From Arthrobacter rhizosphaerae (GTDB lineage: Bacteria > Actinomycetota > Actinomycetes > Actinomycetales > Micrococcaceae), in contig NZ_JALLAN010000005.1 in the NCBI RefSeq assembly GCF_023062595.1, forward strand, positions 62,001 to 126,000: DNA of 64,000 bases, in the 5' to 3' direction. This document shows positions 18,491 to 27,429 of the stretch, in pieces. The first letter of the stretch is position 1. Each line of letters begins with the position of its first letter. A program made the translations under genes and the position numbers. Below the pieces are notes generated by a model. The model saw only the letters and a list, made by a program, of their open reading frames with translations, was not told where the DNA came from and did not search any database.

Positions 18491-19435
18491 TCAGTGCATT
18501 CCGCGGAGCAGCCTGGCCAGTACCGGCACGTTCACGGTGTTGGGAGCCGGTCCTGAACTCAAGAACTGCTTGAGCCCCCGTGCCAGCCCGGCAGCGTTGA
18601 CCACCTGCACCATGTCCAGGCTGCTGCGGGACCGCCGGTGGTGGTCGATGACGGGCTCATGGAGGTTACCGTCGGGGCTGTGTATGACTGTCCAGCCTGT
18701 GACGTTCAATTCAGGGAAAATGTCCTGCATGCGCCTTACCACATGCGCCAGCTGTGGTGGCGCGATGGAGCGGCCGCCGTGGTTGAGGGTACTGCCGTTC
18801 CACGCATAGGCACCTTTTGGAAGCAGCATGGATCCGATGATCGCAAGCCGGTATCCGGAGAGGACAGCGTGATCGATGTGGCTGTTGTCAGCGGGGGACT
18901 GAAGGCCGTTGATGAGCCTGGCGGCGGGAATGGCAGGAAGGATCTGGCGGGTGACCAGCTGGACGGTACGCATTTCACGCTGGATACGGGCCTCGGCTCC
19001 GAAGATCCCACGTTTCCGGGGCATCCCATGCACCTGTTGGCGGGCCAATTCAAAGGGTATGAGGGGAACGTATCCCTCTTGGTCGGGGGAGTCGAACGGC
19101 GGAATATAGACGGCGGGGTCACCTGCCGTGTTCCGGGGAGTGTTGGGGCGCCGGACGGTGGACGCGGCATGGCTGCCTGCCGCTGGAGCGTCGAAGTGCG
19201 CGCCGTCGTCGTCCTCTGACGTTCCCATCGCATAGGCGCGGTCGTATGCTGAACGGCGTTTGGGATCCATGAGAGTCTCGTATGCGAGAGTAACCCGGCG
19301 GAAAGCGGCGGCGTCACCGCCCTGGTCAGGATGGGACAGGCGTGCGGCCTTCCGGTAAGCCACCTTGATCTCCTTCTCCGTTGCCGTGACGGCTATACGG
19401 AGAACCTGATAGTGGGAGCTGCTGCCCTGGGTCAA
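18491..19435 (-). CDS. J-domain (DnaJ-like) protein
   Basis: A 314-residue protein with an N-terminal J domain (about 7-70; HPD at 35-37, needed to stimulate Hsp70 ATPase). The rest resembles neither the zinc-finger nor the substrate-binding domains of classical DnaJ, so it is a specialised co-chaperone. The C-terminal 200 residues contain no recognised motif. Start: TTG 19435 preceded by AAAAGGAT. The gene is divergent from the lipoprotein gene. Confidence 0.82.
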   Translation of the reverse strand: MTQGSSSHYQVLRIAVTATEKEIKVAYRKAARLSHPDQGGDAAAFRRVTLAYETLMDPKRRSAYDRAYAMGTSEDDDGAHFDAPAAGSHAASTVRRPNTPRNTAGDPAVYIPPFDSPDQEGYVPLIPFELARQQVHGMPRKRGIFGAEARIQREMRTVQLVTRQILPAIPAARLINGLQSPADNSHIDHAVLSGYRLAIIGSMLLPKGAYAWNGSTLNHGGRSIAPPQLAHVVRRMQDIFPELNVTGWTVIHSPDGNLHEPVIDHHRRSRSSLDMVQVVNAAGLARGLKQFLSSGPAPNTVNVPVLARLLRGMH

Positions 19436-19728
19436 CCACGGATCCTTTTCTTGATGGTGCCAGCCCGCTCAGGCAGTCCGGTCCGGCCAGTTTAACCGGC
19501 TAGGAACACAACGACTGCACGGTCGCTCTTGGTTCCCGCGTGGCGGCGGGACCAGGCTGCGGGGTCAGGCGGCATTGGAAGAGGTGGCGGGGCGGCCGAG
19601 GCAGACCGACTGCGGTGGCGAGGCTGGTCCGTGCGAATCGGTTGTGGCGGCGACGGAGATTAGACTTTTGCGGAGGCCCGTGCAGGACGGCGTCTTCGGC
19701 AGGGCAGCGGGGGGACTGGGTGCAGGAC
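19436..19728. other. Divergent intergenic region with hairpin
   Basis: 293 bp between the J-domain gene and the lipoprotein gene. It holds an imperfect GC-rich hairpin around 19527-19556 and a TAGACT box near 19663 that could be the -10 of the lipoprotein gene. No gene is supported here. Confidence 0.35.
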
Positions 19729-20466
19729 ATGAACGGCAAGACGCGCCGGGAGATGCAGCGGGATAAATCGGCCAAGCGGGCTGGCCGCCTGGCGGGGCCT
19801 CGGGGGAGTGTTCTTCGAGCTGTCCTGCTCTCAGCCGGTGTGGCGTTGACAGTGGCGGGCTGCAGCCTGGACGTACCGGACCCTGCTGCTCCCAAGATTG
19901 TTCCCCCCACCCCGGTAGTAGCCACACCGACCATAACTCCGGGATACGATGCCGCTGCCGTGGCCGGTAAGGACATGCCCTTCGCGGCAGGCGATACGCT
20001 GCCTGCAGGGGTTCCTGTAGGGATTTCTGACGGGCTGGCCAAAGCCCCGGGTTGGAAGCCCGGGAAGCAGGATGTGGCGGGCGAAAATCAGTACATCAAA
20101 GCCGACGGCTGTCTTGTGGCCGCTAAAGTGCGGACAAACCAGTGGCCCCTGACCTCCAGCGGCAATGACAAAACGTCCACGGCCGAGCTCTTCACCTACC
20201 TCGATTCCACCATCCTGCCGGACTACCTGACGCCGGCCAATCTGCGCTGGGGAGGCGAACCGGACAAGCCTGCTCCCAAGGTGGAGGTCCTGGTCCTTGA
20301 AAGCCGGCCAACTTCCGGGGCCAAGGCCACCTCGATAATGGCGAGAATGTTCGCCAAGACCGGCTCTTCCGTCTATATCTCCATTTCCTGTCCGGATCAG
20401 GCGACGTTGTCAGCTGCGAAGGCCGATGTGGTCCAAAGCGTGGCCGTTGTGCCGCCATCGAACTGA
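19729..20466 (+). CDS. Putative lipoprotein of unknown function
   Basis: A 245-residue secreted lipoprotein: a basic start (MNGKTRREMQRDKSAKR), a hydrophobic segment (about 28-43) and lipobox VAGC. A Pro/Thr/Val-rich linker (PDPAAPKIVPPTPV) follows, then a globular domain of about 180 residues with two cysteines (DGC, ISC) that may form a disulfide. No family recognised. Start: ATG 19729 gives a standard signal peptide. GTG 19720, three codons earlier, has a better ribosome site (GGGGGGACTGG) and is a real alternative. Confidence 0.72.
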   Translation: MNGKTRREMQRDKSAKRAGRLAGPRGSVLRAVLLSAGVALTVAGCSLDVPDPAAPKIVPPTPVVATPTITPGYDAAAVAGKDMPFAAGDTLPAGVPVGISDGLAKAPGWKPGKQDVAGENQYIKADGCLVAAKVRTNQWPLTSSGNDKTSTAELFTYLDSTILPDYLTPANLRWGGEPDKPAPKVEVLVLESRPTSGAKATSIMARMFAKTGSSVYISISCPDQATLSAAKADVVQSVAVVPPSN

Positions 20467-20527
20467 CGCCACCTTCCATAAGGCTCCCCCTGAGCTGCCT
20501 CCAGCCGAAGCGGCGGGGCCCCAACGC

Positions 20528-20533
20528 TAGAAT
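20528..20533 (+). promoter_or_regulatory. -10 box for leaderless cysteine desulfurase gene
   Basis: TAGAAT, then TGGTAT, then GTG 20540. There is no Shine-Dalgarno, and the spacing of 6 nt predicts transcription from the start codon itself. No -35 recognised. Confidence 0.5.
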
Positions 20534-20539
20534 TGGTAT

Positions 20540-21769
20540 GTGCCTGCCTACCTTGATCATGCCGCTACTACGCCCTTGTCCCCGGAGGCGTTGGCTGCAC
20601 TGACGCGGGAACTTTCCCGCACCGGCAACCCCTCTTCGCTGCACGGCTCCGGGCGCCGGGCCCGTCGCTCAGTCGAGGATGCCCGTGAAGCGCTTGCCGC
20701 AGCGGCCGGAGCGCACCCCTCAGAAGTCATCTTTACCTCGGGAGGTACCGAGGCGGACAACCTTGCAGGTAAGGGACTGTATTGGGCCCGCCACGGCGAA
20801 GATCCTTCGCGCACGCGCATACTGTGCTCCGCCGTCGAGCATCCCGCAGTCCTGGATACGGTGGAATGGCTGGAAAAACATGAGGGAGCCGAGGCCTGCT
20901 GGCTTCCGGTGGACAGTGACGGCGTGGTCCGGTTGGATGCTTTGAGGTCCGAGCTAGCGCGCGATCCAGGTTCCATTGCCTTGGTCACGGTGATGTGGGC
21001 CAACAACGAGGTAGGAACAATCCAGCCGATTGCGGAGATCGTGGAGCTGGCGCACGCCGCAGGTGTTCCGGTGCATTCCGACGCTGTCCAGGCATTTGGC
21101 TCCCTGCCAGTGGCCTTCAGGGATGTCGGCCTGGATGCCATGTCGATTTCAGGACACAAGATAGGTGGCCCGGTGGGTGTCGGGGCCCTGCTGTTGGGGA
21201 GATCGGTGAAGCTGACCCCCGTGCAGCACGGCGGAGGCCAGGAGCGGGACGTCCGCTCGGGAACGTTGGACACGGCGTCCATCGCAGCCTTCGCCGCAGC
21301 TGCCGAAACCGTCACCCGGAACATTTCGGCCGAATCCGCACGCATCGCGGGCCTCCGCGACCGCCTTATTGCAGGAGTGCAGGCAGCGATACCGGCGGCA
21401 GTCCTGCGAGGGGCGCCTGGCATCGGCCGCCTGCCGGGTAACGCGCACTTCACTTTCCCCGGATGTGAAGGGGACTCTCTGCTGTTCCTGCTGGATCTGG
21501 CGGGAGTGGAATCGTCCACAGGTTCGGCCTGCACTGCCGGTGTTCCGCGTCCCTCCCATGTGCTCCTTGCCATGGGCCTGGACGAAGAGACTGCCAGGGG
21601 AGCGCAGCGCTTCACCTTGGGGCATGCGTCCACGGACGCGGATGTCGATGTGTTGCTGAAGGCATTGCCTGATGCTTACAATCGCGCCGCCCAGGCCGGT
21701 ATGGCGGGACATGTATCCTCCATCCAGACGGCCGCGACTGTAGCCCGTCAGGGTTCAGCAAGCAGCTGA
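20540..21769 (+). CDS. Cysteine desulfurase (NifS/IscS type)
   Basis: A 409-residue PLP enzyme that removes sulfur from cysteine to form a persulfide. PLP lysine Lys207 lies in SISGHKIGGP, and the persulfide cysteine Cys331 in SSTGSACTAG. The long active-site loop with an alanine-rich surround resembles class I IscS-type enzymes. Its likely client is MnmA, encoded 1.45 kb downstream on the same strand, to which it would supply sulfur for 2-thiouridine. The GTG start has a -10 box 6 nt upstream (leaderless). The 3' end overlaps the FAD oxidoreductase gene on the other strand by 22 bp. Confidence 0.92.
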   Translation: MPAYLDHAATTPLSPEALAALTRELSRTGNPSSLHGSGRRARRSVEDAREALAAAAGAHPSEVIFTSGGTEADNLAGKGLYWARHGEDPSRTRILCSAVEHPAVLDTVEWLEKHEGAEACWLPVDSDGVVRLDALRSELARDPGSIALVTVMWANNEVGTIQPIAEIVELAHAAGVPVHSDAVQAFGSLPVAFRDVGLDAMSISGHKIGGPVGVGALLLGRSVKLTPVQHGGGQERDVRSGTLDTASIAAFAAAAETVTRNISAESARIAGLRDRLIAGVQAAIPAAVLRGAPGIGRLPGNAHFTFPGCEGDSLLFLLDLAGVESSTGSACTAGVPRPSHVLLAMGLDEETARGAQRFTLGHASTDADVDVLLKALPDAYNRAAQAGMAGHVSSIQTAATVARQGSASS

Positions 21770-23004
21770 TCCAAGGGCACTCCGGCATCGGCCAGGGTAT
21801 CGGCTGCCAGCTGCCTCCGTGAACTGATCAGTTCTTTAATCACCTTTTGGGCGGAGGGCTTGGGTTTGGCTGCCTTTGGCCAGTTGACGCTCATGCCCGC
21901 GACCACCCGCCCTTCACGTTGCCAAAATGCTATGAACTCCTTGGTTTCGAGCGAGCCGCGCAGCACGGGACTTTCTTGGGCCAGCGACGGGAATCCCGAA
22001 TACTCCATGCTGACGTCGAACTGGTCGGTATAGAAATAAGGAATTGTGTCGAACACCGCGTCCTGCCCCAGCATGGCTTTGGCTACAGTTTTGCCACCGT
22101 TCAACGCATTGGACCAGTGCTCGCTGCGGTGGTGCTGGCCGGTGAACGGGTGGAGGGCATTGGCGACGTCCCCGGCTGCATAAATGTCCGGAGCCGAAGT
22201 CCGCAGCGACGCGTCAGTCAAAATGCCGTTGTCCAGCTCCAGGCCTGCTTCCTTGGCAAGTTCCACGTCCGGGACTACTCCGACGGCGATCACGACAGTG
22301 TCTGCCGGAAGGAACTCCCCGGAGTCGGTTAGCACGCCCGTTGCCTTGCCTGAGCTTCCTCGTATTTCTACAGCGGATGCCCCAAGCCTGAAACCTACGC
22401 CGTTGGCCTCGTGGAGGCTGTGGAAGAATTTGCCCAGATCCGTCCCGATCGCAGCAGACAGCGGAATGTCCTCAAGCCCGATCAGGGTCACCTGGTTGCC
22501 GTAGGTGCTCGCGGCCGCGGCCAACTCCATTCCTATCCAGCCTGAGCCGATCATCACAACATTCCTGCCGCCGTCGGACAGCCTGTCCCGGAGCCGACGG
22601 CTGTCATCGACAGTCCGGAAGGTAGTTACGCCGTCAAGCCCGCTACCTGGCAGCGGTATGGTCCGGGGTTGGGCGCCACTGGCGAGGAGCAGCGAGTCGA
22701 ACTGAAGGCTGCTGCCATTGGCCAGGGTTACGCCATGACCGGACGGGTCGATTTCAGTGACCGTGACGCCCAGGCGGAGGTCGACGTCGTTCTCCCGGTA
22801 CCAGGACTCCGGCACCACGGGAAGGGCTTCTTCGCCCTCTTTACCCAGGAGGTATTCCTTCGAGAGCGGCGGCCGCAGGTACGGATGATGCTTCTCTGCG
22901 CCAATGAGCGTGAGGGAACCGGCGAAGCCTTCGCCTCGGAGTGTCTTTGCCGCCGTTGCCCCCGCCAGCCCTCCTCCCACGATAACGATGCGTCCGGCAA
23001 CCAT
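21748..23004 (-). CDS. FAD-dependent NAD(P)H:(ferredoxin-type) oxidoreductase
   Basis: A 418-residue two-dinucleotide-binding flavoprotein of the ferredoxin/rubredoxin reductase-like group. The N-terminal GxGxxG FAD motif is IVGGGLAG, a second (NAD) Rossmann motif is VMIGSGWIG (about residue 150), and TSAPDIYAAGDVAN is the conserved FAD ribityl site. A reductase C-terminal domain contains FYTDQFDVSMEYSG. Start: ATG 23004 with GAGG 6 nt upstream, instead of an earlier in-frame codon at 23031. The ferredoxin or oxygenase partner is not in the window. Confidence 0.86.
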   Translation of the reverse strand: MVAGRIVIVGGGLAGATAAKTLRGEGFAGSLTLIGAEKHHPYLRPPLSKEYLLGKEGEEALPVVPESWYRENDVDLRLGVTVTEIDPSGHGVTLANGSSLQFDSLLLASGAQPRTIPLPGSGLDGVTTFRTVDDSRRLRDRLSDGGRNVVMIGSGWIGMELAAAASTYGNQVTLIGLEDIPLSAAIGTDLGKFFHSLHEANGVGFRLGASAVEIRGSSGKATGVLTDSGEFLPADTVVIAVGVVPDVELAKEAGLELDNGILTDASLRTSAPDIYAAGDVANALHPFTGQHHRSEHWSNALNGGKTVAKAMLGQDAVFDTIPYFYTDQFDVSMEYSGFPSLAQESPVLRGSLETKEFIAFWQREGRVVAGMSVNWPKAAKPKPSAQKVIKELISSRRQLAADTLADAGVPLDQLLAEP

Positions 23005-23051
23005 GATGCGCCTCGATTCCGGCTGCAACACGGCAGCCTTCGTATGCTGAT

Positions 23052-23080
23052 TTCTAAAACTATTACTTTTGACTTTAGAA
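23052..23080. promoter_or_regulatory. Inverted repeat in the FAD oxidoreductase / mnmA intergenic region
   Basis: TTCTAAA and TTTAGAA separated by 15 bp in an AT-rich patch, 48-76 bp upstream of the FAD oxidoreductase start. It overlaps the likely promoter of that gene and is a candidate operator. A TAGAAT box at 23132-23137 is the best -10 for mnmA. Confidence 0.4.
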
Positions 23081-23220
23081 GGACGGGCAGCCGACGGTCA
23101 AGAGACTTTGGGCCCTGATTCGCAAGGACAGTAGAATAAGTAAGCGGGCTCTGTACCTACCGGTATATCAAACCGGAAAGCCGCCCCGAAATCCCCGAAT
23201 TTTTCCTGGAGAAAGCCAGT

Positions 23221-24360
23221 ATGCGAGTTCTTGCAGCCATGAGCGGTGGAGTAGATTCCGCCGTTGCCGCCGCCCGCGCCGTTGAGGCCGGGCACGACGT
23301 CGTCGGTGTGCACCTGGCGCTCTCCCGCATGCCGGGAACCCTCCGCACTGGCAGCCGGGGCTGCTGCACGATCGAAGACTCGCGCGATGCCTGGCGGGCT
23401 TGTGACGTCCTCGGGATCCCCTATTATGTCTGGGACTTCTCCGAGCGCTTCAAAGAAGACGTCGTGCAGGACTTCATTGATGAATACGCCGCCGGCCGCA
23501 CGCCAAATCCGTGCATGCGCTGCAACGAGCGCATTAAGTTCGCCGCATTGCTGGAAAAGGCCATCGCCTTGGGTTTTGACGCCGTCTGCACCGGGCACTA
23601 CGCCAAGGTGATTGAGGATTCGAACGGCAACCGGGAGCTTCACCGCGCTGCAGACTGGGCCAAAGATCAAAGCTATGTGCTGGGTGTGCTGACGCACGAA
23701 CAGCTGAAGCATTCGATGTTCCCGCTGGCAGATACGCCCTCGAAGGCCGAGGTCCGCGCCGAAGCTGAGCGGCGGGGCCTGTCTGTGGCAAACAAGCCGG
23801 ACAGCCATGACATCTGCTTCATTCCGGACGGCGACACCGCTGGCTGGCTGGCTGAGAAAATCGAAATGACTACAGGGGACATCGTTGATGAAACCGGCTC
23901 TAAAGTAGGCGAACACCCTGGCGCCAACGCCTTCACCGTCGGCCAGCGCCGCGGACTGAAGCTGGGCACTCCCGCTGCCGACGGCAAGCCGCGCTTTGTC
24001 CTGGAGATCCGCCCCAAGGAAAACAAAGTGGTTGTGGGGCCGGAGGCGCTGCTTGCCATTGACGAAATCCGGGGTATCAAGGTGTCCTGGGCCGGCCTCC
24101 CCATCGACGAGGTCAATACAGGTGAGCACTTTGACTGCCACGCCCAGGTCCGTGCCCACGGTGACCCCGTACCTGCGCGCGCATGGATGGAGCGCTCTAC
24201 CAACGAGGATGGTCGCAGCCAGGAAAACCTCGTGGTCACCCTCATCAACCCCCTGCGGGGAGTTGCGCCCGGGCAGACGGTGGTTCTGTACCAGGGGAGC
24301 CGGGTCCTTGGTCAGGCGACCATTGATACGGCCCGTTCCCTGCAGCGCGCAGCCCTCTAA
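23221..24360 (+). CDS. mnmA: tRNA-specific 2-thiouridylase MnmA
   Basis: A 379-residue enzyme that thiolates U34 of tRNA Lys/Glu/Gln using ATP and persulfide sulfur. PP-loop SGGVDS at residues 8-13; catalytic cysteine Cys98 in NPCMRC; second catalytic cysteine Cys199 in [11 protein letters not shown]. The C-terminal barrel contains TVGQRRGL. Start ATG 23221 has GGAGAA at normal distance. It works with the cysteine desulfurase encoded upstream. The gene is followed by 231 bp of intergenic sequence before the ABC importer. Confidence 0.96.
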   Translation: MRVLAAMSGGVDSAVAAARAVEAGHDVVGVHLALSRMPGTLRTGSRGCCTIEDSRDAWRACDVLGIPYYVWDFSERFKEDVVQDFIDEYAAGRTPNPCMRCNERIKFAALLEKAIALGFDAVCTGHYAKVIEDSNGNRELHRAADWAKDQSYVLGVLTHEQLKHSMFPLADTPSKAEVRAEAERRGLSVANKPDSHDICFIPDGDTAGWLAEKIEMTTGDIVDETGSKVGEHPGANAFTVGQRRGLKLGTPAADGKPRFVLEIRPKENKVVVGPEALLAIDEIRGIKVSWAGLPIDEVNTGEHFDCHAQVRAHGDPVPARAWMERSTNEDGRSQENLVVTLINPLRGVAPGQTVVLYQGSRVLGQATIDTARSLQRAAL

Positions 24361-24431
24361 GCCGCGGGATATCCTGCCGGTCAACCTTCAGGCCGAAGAA
24401 AACGATAGTCATGCATCAATCCGGTAAATAT

Positions 24432-24447
24432 TGTGTTTCAAATCACG
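24432..24447. promoter_or_regulatory. CRP-like half-palindrome upstream of the peptide ABC operon
   Basis: TGTGT-N6-TCACG matches 8 of 10 defined positions of TGTGA-N6-TCACA. It overlaps the perfect palindrome ATCACGTGAT (24442-24451). The site lies about 145 bp before the substrate-binding protein gene. Further small palindromes follow (CGGTACCG 24461-24468; TGATTGAATCA 24476-24486), so this 231-bp region looks densely regulated. Confidence 0.4.
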
Positions 24448-24591
24448 TGATCTGACCTTTCGGTACCGGATTCTCTGATTGAATCAAGGCATCAGCACGG
24501 CGCGCCGTAATACGGAGTAACTTTCGAGCAAGAAAGTACTTCCGCCGTACCTCAGGCGGCGCGCGGTAGTCATCGAACAGAAAGTTCAAAG

Positions 24592-26223
24592 ATGCCAACA
24601 ACTAAGAAAGCCCTGCGGAGTGCTATCGCGCTTGCGGGCGTTTCCGCACTCGCCTTGACTGCCTGCACGGGCCCGTCAGGCGGCGGAACAAACACCGGCG
24701 GAGCGGGAGGTGGAACCATTACGTATGGCACCACTGACAAGGTGGTCACTCTGGACCCCGCAGGCTCCTACGATGCCGGTTCATTCATGGTGATGAACCA
24801 GATCTACCCGTTCCTGATGAACGCCAAGCCCGGAACCGCTGACTCCACCCCTGACATCGCTGAGTCAGCAGAATTCACGAGCCCCACGGAATACACCGTC
24901 AAGCTGAAGTCGGATCTCAAATTTGCGAACGGCCACGCGTTGACGTCGTCGGACGTGAAGTTCTCCTTCGACCGCGTCGTCAAAATCGCTGACCCCAACG
25001 GCCCGGCCTCCCTTCTGGGGAACCTCGCCTCCGTGGCCACCCCTGACGACCAGACAGTCGTCTTTACGCTGGAGGACGGTAACGACCAGGTCTTCCCCGG
25101 TGTACTCGCTGCCAACTCGGGACCCATCGTCGATGAAGAGGTATTCCCGGCCGACAAGGTCATGACCGACGACGAAATCGTCAAAGGCAAGCCCTTTGCC
25201 GGTCCCTACACCATCGAAAGCTACAAGAAAAACGAACTGATCAGCCTCAAACCCAATCCCGATTACAAGGGCCTCTTGGGCAAGCCGGCCAATGACGGCG
25301 CCAACATCAAGTACTACGCGGACGCCAACAACCTCAAGCTGGAAGTGCAGCAGGGCGGGATCGACGTCGCGGGCCGCAGCCTGACAGCCACTGATGTCGC
25401 TGACCTTGAGAAGGATTCCAAAGTCAAGGTTCACAAGGGGCCCGGTGGCGAGCTCCGGTACATCGTTTTCAACTTTGACACCATGCCGTTCGGCGCCAAA
25501 GCACCTGATGCGGATCCTGCCAAGGCGCTCGCAGTCCGGCAGGCAATGGCTCACATCGTAGACCGGGAAGCGCTTGCTACGCAGGTTTACAAGGGAACGT
25601 ACCTGCCGGCGTACTCGGTTGTTCCGGACGGCTTTGTCGGCGCTACCCAACCGCTCAAGGAAATGTATGGTGACGGCACCGGCAAGCCCAGCCTTGACAA
25701 GGGGAAGAAGGCCTTCTCGGATGCTGGCGTCACCGCTCCCGTGACTATCAAGCTCCAGTACAACCCTGACCACTACGGCGAGTCCTCAGGCGACGAATAC
25801 GCCATGATCAAGGAGCAACTGGAGAAGTCGGGGCTGTTCAAGGTGGACCTGCAGTCGACTGAATGGGTCACGTACTCCAAGGACAGGACGGCCGACGCCT
25901 ATCCCGTTTACCAGCTGGGCTGGTTCCCGGATTACTCAGACGCCGACAACTACCTGACGCCGTTCTTCGTCCCGGGCAACTTCCTGGGCAACCACTACGA
26001 GAACCCGGCTGTGACCGAGCTGATCGGCAAGCAGCTGACCACCGTTGATAAGGCCGAACGCGAGAAAGTCCTGGGTGAAGCCCAGGAGGCCGTTGCCAAG
26101 GATCTCTCCACCTTGCCGCTCCTGCAGGGTGCACAACTGATGGTGGCCGGTGCGAATGTCAAGGGCGTTGATACCACCCTTGATGCTTCCTTCAAGACCC
26201 GTCTTGGCGTGATTTCCAAGTAA
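24592..26223 (+). CDS. Peptide-type ABC transporter substrate-binding lipoprotein
   Basis: A 543-residue family 5 (DppA/OppA-like) extracellular solute-binding protein. The lipoprotein signal peptide ends LALTAC (lipobox), followed by a Gly/Thr-rich linker. The typical VVTLDPAGSYD opening, VKFSFDRV and the QLGWFPDYSDADNYLTPFF region place it in SBP_bac_5. It delivers oligopeptides or similar solutes to the permeases encoded downstream. Start ATG 24592 follows AGAAAG. A terminator-like hairpin separates it from the permease genes, so it is probably expressed above them. The substrate cannot be specified. Confidence 0.93.
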   Translation: MPTTKKALRSAIALAGVSALALTACTGPSGGGTNTGGAGGGTITYGTTDKVVTLDPAGSYDAGSFMVMNQIYPFLMNAKPGTADSTPDIAESAEFTSPTEYTVKLKSDLKFANGHALTSSDVKFSFDRVVKIADPNGPASLLGNLASVATPDDQTVVFTLEDGNDQVFPGVLAANSGPIVDEEVFPADKVMTDDEIVKGKPFAGPYTIESYKKNELISLKPNPDYKGLLGKPANDGANIKYYADANNLKLEVQQGGIDVAGRSLTATDVADLEKDSKVKVHKGPGGELRYIVFNFDTMPFGAKAPDADPAKALAVRQAMAHIVDREALATQVYKGTYLPAYSVVPDGFVGATQPLKEMYGDGTGKPSLDKGKKAFSDAGVTAPVTIKLQYNPDHYGESSGDEYAMIKEQLEKSGLFKVDLQSTEWVTYSKDRTADAYPVYQLGWFPDYSDADNYLTPFFVPGNFLGNHYENPAVTELIGKQLTTVDKAEREKVLGEAQEAVAKDLSTLPLLQGAQLMVAGANVKGVDTTLDASFKTRLGVISK

Positions 26224-26253
26224 GAGTCCCATCAGGTCCTGACCAGCCACGGA

Positions 26254-26285
26254 GGCGGGGCGCCACCACGGCGTCCCGCCTTTTG
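26254..26285 (+). terminator. Attenuator-like hairpin inside the ABC operon
   Basis: An 11-bp stem (26254-26264 / 26270-26280, one G-U) with loop ACCAC, followed by TTTTG. It lies between the binding-protein gene and the permease genes. Confidence 0.7.
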
Positions 26286-26336
26286 CTGGTCGCCCGGTCC
26301 CCAACAACGCCGGGAATCTCTAGATTTTAGGTACGA

Positions 26337-27428
26337 ATGACAACCCTTATTGATGCGCCGCCAAGCGACGCCGACGGCATCCTCCCGTCGAAAAAGAAGT
26401 CATCGGGTGGCGGTCTTGGCCAGTACATACTGGTCAGGTTTCTCCTGATCTTCCCCACGATCTTTATCCTCGTCACCATGGTTTTCTTCCTGATGCGGAT
26501 CACCGGTGACCCCATAACGTCAGCCCTGGGCGGCAGGCTTCCCCCTGATCAACTGCAGGAGCGGATCCACGCCGCAGGCTACGACAGGCCAATTCTGGTG
26601 CAGTATCTGGAATATCTTGGCCAACTCATCACCGGGAATTTCGGCACTACGTTGTCGGACAACCGCAAGGTTTCTGAGATGCTGACCACCTATGGCGCGG
26701 CCACCCTGGAACTGTCCATTAACGCGGTGCTCGTTGCCCTGGTAGTGGGGATTCCCCTGGGAATGATCGCCGCTCACCGGCGTGACAAGGCACCGGATGC
26801 CGTGCTCCGCATTTTCGCCATCCTTTGCTATTCGACTCCCGTGTTCTTCTCCGGACTACTCTTCAAACTGACGTTCTCAGTCTGGCTGGGCTGGCTGCCC
26901 GTGGCAGGTCGCGCCACGACCTCCAGTGAGCTTTCGCTGACTGCCCTGTCCGCCCCTTCCGGAATCTACTGGCTCGATGCCCTCCGCAGCGGGAACATGG
27001 CAGCCCTTGGCGACGTCGTGGCCCACGCCGTTCTTCCCGCCATCGCCCTGGGCCTCCTGACAGCCGGAATCTTCCTTCGGCTCGTCCGGACCAACGTCAT
27101 CGGCACACTGGGCAAGGACTACATCGAAGCCGGACGCTCACGTGGCGTCAGCGAATTCAGACTGGTGACCAAACACGCCTACAAGCCTGCCCTGATCCCC
27201 ATCATTACCGTTATGGGGCTTCAGATCGCAGTGCTGCTTGGGGGAGCGGTGCTGACTGAGACCACCTTCGAATGGAAGGGGCTGGGCTTCCAGCTGGCTT
27301 CATACCTGACTGCCCGTGATTTTGTGGCTGTCCAAGGCATCGTGGTCCTGCTGGCAATCATCGTGGCCGTCACCAACTTCATCGTGGACATCGCGGCCGC
27401 GCTGATCGACCCCCGTGTGAGGTACTGA
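26337..27428 (+). CDS. Peptide ABC transporter permease (DppB/OppB type)
   Basis: A 363-residue membrane permease with about six membrane segments. The family N-terminus FLLIFPTIFILVTMVFFLMR precedes a periplasmic loop, and the EAA-type cytoplasmic loop YIEAGRSRGVSEFRLVTKHA (about residues 262-281) couples to the ATPase. About 45 extra polar residues precede the first segment. The next permease starts 1 bp after its stop. Confidence 0.92.
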   Translation: MTTLIDAPPSDADGILPSKKKSSGGGLGQYILVRFLLIFPTIFILVTMVFFLMRITGDPITSALGGRLPPDQLQERIHAAGYDRPILVQYLEYLGQLITGNFGTTLSDNRKVSEMLTTYGAATLELSINAVLVALVVGIPLGMIAAHRRDKAPDAVLRIFAILCYSTPVFFSGLLFKLTFSVWLGWLPVAGRATTSSELSLTALSAPSGIYWLDALRSGNMAALGDVVAHAVLPAIALGLLTAGIFLRLVRTNVIGTLGKDYIEAGRSRGVSEFRLVTKHAYKPALIPIITVMGLQIAVLLGGAVLTETTFEWKGLGFQLASYLTARDFVAVQGIVVLLAIIVAVTNFIVDIAAALIDPRVRY

Positions 27429-27429
27429 C

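Noticed and set aside
20557..21633. Minus-strand open frame (358 aa)
   Set aside because: Antisense to the cysteine desulfurase; rich in Ser, Arg and Pro, which is typical of shadow frames.
23098..24384. Minus-strand open frame (428 aa)
   Set aside because: Antisense to mnmA, which has all its catalytic residues. The antisense frame shows no family motif.
24865..25773. Minus-strand open frame (302 aa)
   Set aside because: Antisense to the substrate-binding protein gene; a by-product of biased third codon positions.
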